This document shows positions 57,761 through 64,000 of a stretch of DNA of 64,000 nucleotides, one piece after another. The stretch is from Clytia hemisphaerica (lineage: Eukaryota > Cnidaria > Hydrozoa > Leptothecata > Clytiidae). Both the position numbers and the translations under genes were made by a program. Positions within the stretch are counted from its first letter, which is position 1; each line of letters begins with the position of its first letter. Where the stretch lies: the NCBI GenBank assembly GCA_902728285.1, contig CACVBU010000050.1, positions 2,938,919-3,002,918 of the forward strand. Direction: 5' to 3'. The notes under the pieces were generated by a model. The model saw nothing but the letters and a program-made list of their open reading frames with translations. It ran no database searches and had not been told where the DNA came from.

Positions 57761-58165
57761 GTAAAAGCCGAGAACGACGCCGAAAACGAAAATTTCATTC
57801 AGTACCCAGTTGGTTCATATGTATGGCTTACCAGTCACAAAAAGCAAAAGGGCAGATCATCCAAGTTTTTGCAAAAGTTCTCTGGCCCCCACGAAATCAT
57901 CGAGGTTTTCCCACCGGTAAATTACAAATTAAAAAACACCAAATGGAAAAATTTTAAAGAGTTTAGTACATCACGACAGAATAAAACCCCATAACGGAGA
58001 TCCACCTGTGGCTCAATCTCAAGACCAGGAAGAAGAAATTGAAGAATCCGACTGGGAAGAGGAAGACGATATTCCACTGGCTGAGCTGCAGAAAAGGTTG
58101 AAATACGAAAAGGACGCCCTCGCGCAGGACGTCAAAGCAAAGAGGAATGAGCGAAGGGATGAGTG
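57761..58165 (+). pseudogene. Integrase C-terminal (GPY/F-like) region beyond a premature stop
   Basis: In frame after the TAA: VGSYVWLTSHKK, KFSGPHEIIEV and VNYKLKN. A single extra base near 57963 then shifts to the frame with HHDRIKPHNG and an acidic-basic tail to a stop near 58165. This is the usual end of Ty3/gypsy integrases, so the TAA and the shift are defects of this copy. Confidence 0.75.
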
Positions 58166-58232
58166 AGGAGACTGCTTACAATAATGTGTGGTTTGAATTA
58201 AAAGAATTTTTTTTTACCTAATTTTATTTTAG

Positions 58233-58637
58233 GAGGAGCGATCTGATCGTTTCGTCAATAACGTTCCTGTTCGTTGCAGTGCTGTTTCCCGGAGCAACTT
58301 CGAATCAAAACCCAGAGGGCTGTTTTTCAGTTGGTGAATTGACGAATTGTCAACATGTTACTAAAATATGGCTGAGGCTGAAGAATTTTTTGAATTTGAC
58401 GCTAATGAACGATTTGATGCCATTTCTGAATCGGAAGAAAAAGGGGACTTGCGAAAGGTCATCAAAAAAATTAAACGGAGAAAAAGAAAAGTAAAACGAA
58501 CAACAACGATCGAGAGCGGCTGCAGAGAGGCGGTTCGGCTGCAGACTTCGTTCTTCAAGCTGTTGCGTCAACCTGCGCCGATGTGGGTTACGGGGTCATT
58601 GGACGAGTACCGAAAATATCTTGTACAACAATTGTAA
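58233..58637 (+). CDS. Third reading frame(s) between pol and the 3' LTR, unrecognised
   Basis: Directly after a strong acceptor-like sequence (ATTTTATTTTAG, ending 58232) a frame opens with a signal-peptide-like run (LIVSSITFLFVAVLFPG), then NQNPEGC and NCQH, and runs to about 58494. A second frame (ATG 58368 to 58637, 89 aa) starts MAEAEEFFEFD and has a strongly basic centre (KKIKRRKRKVKR). The position and splice site would fit a spliced accessory or envelope-like ORF; no family word supports either. Confidence 0.35.
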
Positions 58638-58749
58638 TTCCCGTCAGTTTTTTTTTTCTTCTTTTGTTTCCACCTGCCTGTCCCTGAACCTCTTTTCGGT
58701 GTTAGCTACCTGCTAGTGATGGGGTCATCACTTATTCCGACCCCCAAGA

Positions 58750-58887
58750 TGTCGTAATATCTTCGATATCTGGAGTTAGGATACAATTCTTTTAGGCCTT
58801 CCCTTATAGACTTTCTTGCCTTACTTTACTATTCTAACAGCTAAACATGGTTATGATGTAACCTACCATAAAGAATTTCATGTTGTG
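58750..58887 (+). repeat. First 138 bp of the 3' LTR
   Basis: Identical to 51027-51164. No clear polypurine tract precedes it (the flank is GACCCCCAAGA). Homology stops abruptly at 58888. Confidence 0.8.
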
Positions 58888-59941
58888 TACCTTTTTCTTC
58901 ACGGCTCTTCATGCGTTAAAAAATTTGTGAAGCCGGTTCCTCTAGCTAGTGGTTTGTCAGTGGGAGTTCTCAGCCACAGGAAATTCTCCCCTTCTTTTTG
59001 CTAATTGTAGCATGCTAGGTGGAAAAGATGATTTCAATAGTTCATCTTAAATAAAGATAATTGGATGGATCCGATTAATATTTAAAAAATTACAGAGCTG
59101 ACATCCGGTGTCATGGCAATGTTTTCTGCATGCCATTAGTTGCAACGTACGTTTGATTCATTTTAAACAACACCCTTGTCTCGGTGATGGCCTTGTATTA
59201 TTTGAAAGCTAAGCGCGTTTGGCAAGTTCAGGAGAAAACGCAAGAGTTCACTTAAGTAGCAGAGAAAAAAAATTGAATACCAATTATCAATTTATCATAT
59301 CTCCTCCAGTTTAATAGCGACTGGTATTGGATAGAAGCGGGAATGACGTAAGTCTTCCTCAAGGAAGGCTTCTCTTTTGAAGCCTGGCGCCCTTGCCTTG
59401 CAGAGCCAACACACTTTATAGTTTTATAAGACAGTCAGTTCCAACATCCTTTCCACTGCTGTTATTGACATTGGTTTTTTCTTCTCTCTTCTTTCGCCAG
59501 TACTTTTTTATAGGGTTTTTATGAATTTAGAGTGAAATTACGATGTTAATGACTTTAGTGCTGAAAATCGTACTGTTTAATAAAACTAGTGAAAACGTAA
59601 TTTCAACCTGTACATAAACTTTTTTTTTACCTGTATATGAATGAACTGAGAACTGTATCTATAAATGATGTATCATATTTTAACCAAATTATTTCCCATT
59701 TTCTCATAGATGTAGTTGGATGCATCTCATGCATCTATGCATCTCATAGCCCAGTTAAGGCAGTCCAAATAAGAGAAGGAAAACTCTGATATAACACCAG
59801 CTGGAGAAAACCAGTTTTCAAATCTCACTCTGTTGCAGGTAGAGTGATAGGGGCCACTAGGCAGTTAGCATCAAATAGTTAATCTGGTTTTTGACACTCT
59901 TCTGCTTAGTTCTTGAATTAAGGAGATATCTCTCGAGTTAG
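58888..59941. other. Unassigned sequence between 3' LTR start and LINE
   Basis: No homology to the 5' LTR. An open frame crosses the LTR break (58816-59004) but is judged a chance ORF. Possibly the 5' region of the LINE that follows. Confidence 0.3.
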
Positions 59942-61620
59942 TTGAGTATTGCCCAAACCATGGGAAAATGGGTATGTAGCCGTTGCGCAACACATACTAT
60001 TTTAGCAATTGAAAAGAAAATGGATTCTTCACCAAACAGCACCCGGGTCCGGGATCAATCGGTAGTCCTTCAGGACACGCCCTTGATCCCCGGGAAAGAC
60101 CCTGATTTTTTCGATCATTTTTCTCTCTTTGATACCATAACGGGATCCAATGATGGAGAGATCTTCACCCCCAGTACCTTGGGGAGGATTTCTTCTGACA
60201 AGAAAGAACCTGATCACCCAAAACAAAACAAATTACTGAGATGTACCAATCTCTTGAAAATTAGTACTTTCAATGTTCGAACCTTGAATGGACCTACACA
60301 ATTAAACGATCGTGCGTTCAACGTCTGAAAATTCCATAGACATGATTACAATCCAAGAGCATCGCATTTTCCATCCTGCTGATAACTTTATGTATTATTC
60401 AAACTCTTCTCTTCAACTTATTAGATCTTCGGCAACCAAAAACTCTGTTAATGCTACGGTTGGAGGAGTAGGTCTTCTTCTTTCTTCCAAAGCTAAAAAT
60501 AACTTGATTAAGGTAGAATCTATCACGCCTAGAACTTTGATTGCTGAGTTCTCAAGCAATCCAGTTTTATCAGTTGTTTGTGTCTATAGTCCACACAATA
60601 GCGCCCCAAAAGAGGAAGTTGAGGAATTTTATTTGGAACTTAAAAATGTACTCGACGATATTCCAAGACATAATTTTGTAAGCATTGCTGGTGATTTTAA
60701 TGCGAAGCTTGCATGTCCCGATGTTTCTTTCTCCTTTAATAAGCACACTAATCGCAATATGGCGAATACCTCTTAGATCTGATTGATGAATACGGCCTTT
60801 TCTCCTCAAATAACTATTTCATGAAATGTGCCAATCACCTTTGGACATCCCGACATCCAAATGGCCCCAAATGGCAATAAAGCTCAAATTGACTATATTC
60901 TCTTTCGTAAAAAATGGAGGAATAGTATTAAAGACTCTATAGCACTCTGATCACCGTATTGTTTCTTCAAATATCAAATTGAGCCTTCGTGCATCAATAA
61001 AATCGAAGCCACACACTCTGAAGAAAATCGATTGGAAGGAATCTTCTCTCAATCCCGAAATCTGCAACAGATTTACCGCTGTTGAAGTATATAACCACTT
61101 TTCTCATCTTTTCATTGAGGATCTAAATAAAGACAACATTGAAGATGCTTATTCCAGGTTGATTGAAACCACTGAAAAAATAGCTCTCGAGCAGCTCCCT
61201 AGGAAAAGAAAACAAAACATCTCAAACTCGAAAGACATCCCGTCTGTCATTGCAGCAAGAGAAAATCTCAAACTTGCAGCATCTCTTTACAAGAATGTCC
61301 CTACGCGCAGGTGAAAGGCAAATTTAGACTCTTGTAAAGCTAAACTTGACGAGGCCTACCTAGGAACCGAAGTATCCTTTATAAATGACCAGATAAACTC
61401 CATGTCTGAATATTTCTCGCATAACTCTCATCGTAATGCCTGGAGCCTAGTCAGAGAGCTTAGTGGAAAAAATTCGAAACCCCCCATTCAACTAAAAGGC
61501 GGATCCACTGCGAAACGTCTAGATAATTGGCTCAATCATTTTAAAAATCTTCTTGGCAAAAAGCCAATTCTCTCTAAAAATAATTCTCTACCTAAGGAAC
61601 CTCCGCCTTTGGACATTCCT
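59942..61620 (+). pseudogene. LINE fragment: N-terminus, AP-type endonuclease, linker; cut at N
   Basis: Open pieces give an N-terminal region (CSRCATH near 59975), then endonuclease words: LKISTFNVRTLN (60255), ITIQEHRIFHP, GGVGLLLSS, VVCVYSPHN and IAGDFNAKL (60690). Frameshifts lie near 60310, 60770 and 60960, then a linker region (60979-61620). The RT part would follow but the sequence stops at the single N. Unlike normal LINE truncation it is the 3' part that is missing, which points to an assembly join. Confidence 0.8.
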
Positions 61621-61621
61621 N
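61621..61621. other. Single-N assembly join
   Basis: One ambiguous base exactly at the border between LINE linker sequence and an LTR piece. Confidence 0.9.
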
Positions 61622-61873
61622 TAACGATGTAAGTGTATTTTTAGATTGTTTTAAGAGAAGCCCAAAATATAGGGTAAAGTTTCATTCTTGTAGAATCAAG
61701 AAACTGTGTTCTGTTTATTGTGTCTCTCTGTGTGCCTTCTCGTGACTTAGTCTACATTAGAATAGGGACAACTACCATAGGTTAAAGAACTGAGATTCTT
61801 ATTTTATTATATCAGCTGATGAAACTACTTCCGAGCCAATAATAAGATGAAGGGCAGGCTAGAACTTTCGACA
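61622..61873 (+). repeat. 3' part of an LTR of the same family, different copy
   Basis: Matches about 51527-51779 with roughly 16 differences in 252 bp, ends CGACA, then unrelated ATACACATCC. The identical LTR starts (0 of 138) show that this piece is not from the same insertion. Confidence 0.75.
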
Positions 61874-62741
61874 ATACACATCCAAAACTCCAAAACTCAA
61901 AAGCATGTTGTCAAAAAGTAGTTTCAGCAAAATAAACTTAGAACAGGTACTAAATGAGATATAATATCCTATTATTCATACCAGAGCCTTGTGCTCATCC
62001 ATGACCATGTCAACCGTCAACAATAGGTATGATCCCTCAACTTCAGAAGGTTTTTGAGTTTCTCTATCATTCTTTTACATGACTGGCATAAAAGTTTCCT
62101 CAGCAACCTTGACAAAATATTTGGCCCTAGTATGATTGATGGTGTCTTGAAGGCTTTTAGTAAATTTATTTCTGTCCCAAGTGTTTTTTGACTGTTTTAG
62201 ACATAAATAGCATTTTATTGCTTCCACCACCTCAGGCACAGGCAGGCGAGTGCTCCGCCATCTTGTTTGTAACTTGCTCTCTCGTTTTAAAACTGAGTCC
62301 TCAAACGTACTGAGCAAATAAAAAATGACGTAACGTTTTCAACTCGAACAACTCGCTTCTCTGTTGTAACTCGCCAGCATTCCATGAAATACACGCACAA
62401 TAAATTAACAGAATCGGGAAGCGGATGATAGTTTATTAAGCAGACCTATACTACCAGCGGTTTTGTAGAGGTCTGCGATTCAGACTATTTTCCTGGGGGT
62501 TTTGGCAAAAATAGCAATTTTGAAAATTTCGCGTGGACAAAATTTCGCGAAAATTAATCCACGCGAAACCTAATCCACTTAAGGGACCTGGTCAGAGGTA
62601 TTTTTTGAAAGCTAAACAGCTGGTGCCTGGGCACGCGTAACGAATGGACATTTGACCGTTGTCACGTCAGCTGGGCCTTCACGCCGCAACGGCTTCTTGT
62701 TTTCTTTTGTTGAAGATGCGTGTCTACGAGAAGGAACAACA
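61874..62741. other. Spacer; possible exon-like frame on the minus strand
   Basis: The minus-strand frame 62317-62075 lacks an ATG but reads like protein (PVPEVVEAIKCYLCLKQ, AKYFVKVAEETFM); it may be a remnant exon. Inverted CGCGTGGA/TCCACGCG words lie at 62531 and 62565. Confidence 0.3.
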
Positions 62742-62770
62742 ACATGGCGGCTGCAGCGAAGAGCCAAATT
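62742..62770 (+). promoter_or_regulatory. YY1-type start: ATGGCGGCTGCAG, possible first coding exon
   Basis: CAACATGGCGGCTGCAGCGA combines a start codon with a YY1-like CCAT/ATGG core, common at TATA-less animal promoters. MAAAAKSQI could be a first exon with a GTAATT donor at 62769. No second exon identified. Confidence 0.3.
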
Positions 62771-63259
62771 GTAATTTGTATAGACTCATGCTATAATTTT
62801 TATGATATTGAAAGCAAAAACATATTTTATGCCATGCTCTTTAATTGGATGGTAAAGCCACATAATTAGGGTTGCTATAAAGTATAATTTTATCGTTGTT
62901 TTTAATGGCTCAATCAAGAAATCTTGGAAAATATGATGGGGGTGTATGATATGGATTCCATGAAACCTACTGCAAAGAAGAGTGAAATTCATGGTAATTT
63001 TGAATTTTTTTATGATTGATTTTAATTTTCCTGATTTTTAACAATATTAAAGAATCTTTTCAGAGAGTTTCAGTTTTGGCACTCGTCTTCAAAATTTGGC
63101 ACCCTAGATTGAATTCCATACACCCTGCAGCCACAAGAACCCTAATAAACTATGCTTTCCTGTTCTTCTAATAAATTCTAATTAATTTGAAACCATGTAG
63201 AGCGCCAAAAATTCAAAGTATTCTACATAGGAATGAACTTACTTGTGTTACTTGTGTAG

Positions 63260-64000
63260 TTGTTTGAGCATCCTGCTTCAGGTAAGGTTCTTGGTGAACC
63301 ACGCCTCTGTGTGATCAATCTGTCGAGAGAAAAAGAATCTCAGCAGATATTTTTCATGTCAATTATTGAATTTGAATTAGCTCTCCTGCACCCAGTATAT
63401 CCATGGATCTGGGGTTCATCTGGGATAGACTTAAGGTGTGTGTCCAGGGCTCTTTTGAATTTATCGATAGAAATGTTTTTGATGTTTCTGATGCTCTTCG
63501 GCATAGCATTAAAAAGTTTTGCACCTTGCACTGCAAGTGTGCTGTCTCTAAATATTGATGTTTGGTTCTTTGGAATTGGCAGTGTTCACATCCGGCCCAG
63601 CCAGGGGTTTTCAGTGGTTTTGATACCATTTACAGTAGGTACAATCTTTTCCATCACCTTCCAGACATACATTATTCTGTAACGTTCTCTTCGCCTTTGA
63701 AGTGAGTAAATTTTTGTCTGTTTTAGACACTCCCAATAATTGTTTGGGGTGCAATTTATCTTTCGTAAGAAGGACTTATGAATTTCTTCAAGTCTCTGAA
63801 TGAGACCAACTGCATTTGGGCCCACAGAACGGAGCAACATTCTAATATTGTTATCACCAATGATTTATATAGTACGATCATACAATTTAAAGATCGTGAA
63901 GAAAAAGTTCTCAGGATCCAAGATATTAAGTTTTTAATCCATCAGGATTCCAAAGTCTTTCACAACATCTTTGTTGTGTAGAGAGCTGAGTTTAAATTTA
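63260..64000 (-). pseudogene. 3' part of a non-LTR reverse transcriptase, cut by the window edge
   Basis: Minus-strand words in shifting frames: DFGILMD near 63950, IQRLEEIHKSFLRKI, YSLQRRRERYRIMYVWKV (63690), then a tail with GAKLFNAMPKSIRNI and FKRALDTHLKSIPDEPQ (63520-63400). YSLxRRRERYRI is typical of the C-terminal part of CR1/Jockey-like RT proteins. Frameshifts show that it is dead. Confidence 0.8.

Larger units (their letters stand above)
51027..58887 (+). mobile_element. Ty3/gypsy LTR retrotransposon
   Basis: 5' LTR, primer-binding-type site, leader with tandem repeat, gag, pol (protease, RT, RNase H, integrase), a small 3' reading frame and the start of a 3' LTR. The first 138 bp of the two LTRs are identical, so insertion is recent. 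The rest of the 3' LTR is replaced by unrelated sequence from 58888. An LTR end at 61622 belongs to another copy by divergence. One frameshift in gag, one stop and one frameshift near the integrase end damage this copy. Confidence 0.92.

Noticed and set aside
58816..59004. 62-codon ORF crossing the 3' LTR break
   Set aside because: Half of it lies in LTR sequence and half in unrelated DNA, so it is unlikely to be a gene.

Overview
This window is eukaryotic DNA from an animal, most likely an early-branching or marine invertebrate; the sequence does not settle the phylum. The signs are AT-rich DNA, GT-AG introns, animal gene families (a PMP34-type peroxisomal carrier, an ankyrin-repeat TRP channel, a beta-1,3-galactosyltransferase remnant), CR1/Jockey-like LINEs, a Ty3/gypsy element and many small inverted-repeat DNA elements. 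There are two assembly gaps: 572 N at 26562-27133 and a single N at 61621. No bacterial-style genes, CRISPR array or rRNA were seen.

Layout. 1-4000: a broken LINE (+) with a second, ORF1-only LINE (-) nested in its 3' region. 4180-6757: a MITE with perfect ends, an intact PIF/Harbinger nuclease ORF (-), then another MITE. 7370-8735: a 240-bp sequence present twice. 9900-12817: a promoter-like region with three CRE-type sites, then a small five-exon gene (+) whose phase-1 exons carry tyrosine motifs of SH2-binding type. 11127-20000: a field of MITEs, tRNA-derived SINEs and a 2.7-kb foldback structure built of AAGATCTT-like words. 21630-22059: an exon of a Cys/His-rich protein, followed by a 4.4-kb CR1-like LINE (-) and a gap.

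27642-46080 is the gene-rich core: SLC25A17/PMP34-like carrier (+, 8 exons), a long coiled-coil protein (-, 5 exons, convergent with the carrier), and an ankyrin-repeat TRP channel (+, 9 exons, divergent from the coiled-coil gene). Their introns and spacers are full of MITEs. In the carrier gene an inverted MITE pair brackets exon 5.

47000-64000 is again repeats: a 270-bp hairpin, a decayed galactosyltransferase cut by a MITE, a Ty3/gypsy element (51027-58887) whose gag and pol lie in one frame separated by a UGA-CUA-G stop, a partial LINE, an N-joined LTR fragment from a different copy, a possible 5' exon at 62742, and the 3' part of another LINE (-).

The cellular genes do not form one pathway. 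The best candidates for something undescribed are the tyrosine-motif cassette gene at 10345-12817, the readthrough-type gag-pol junction at 54473, and the large AAGATCTT foldback at 14359-17036.
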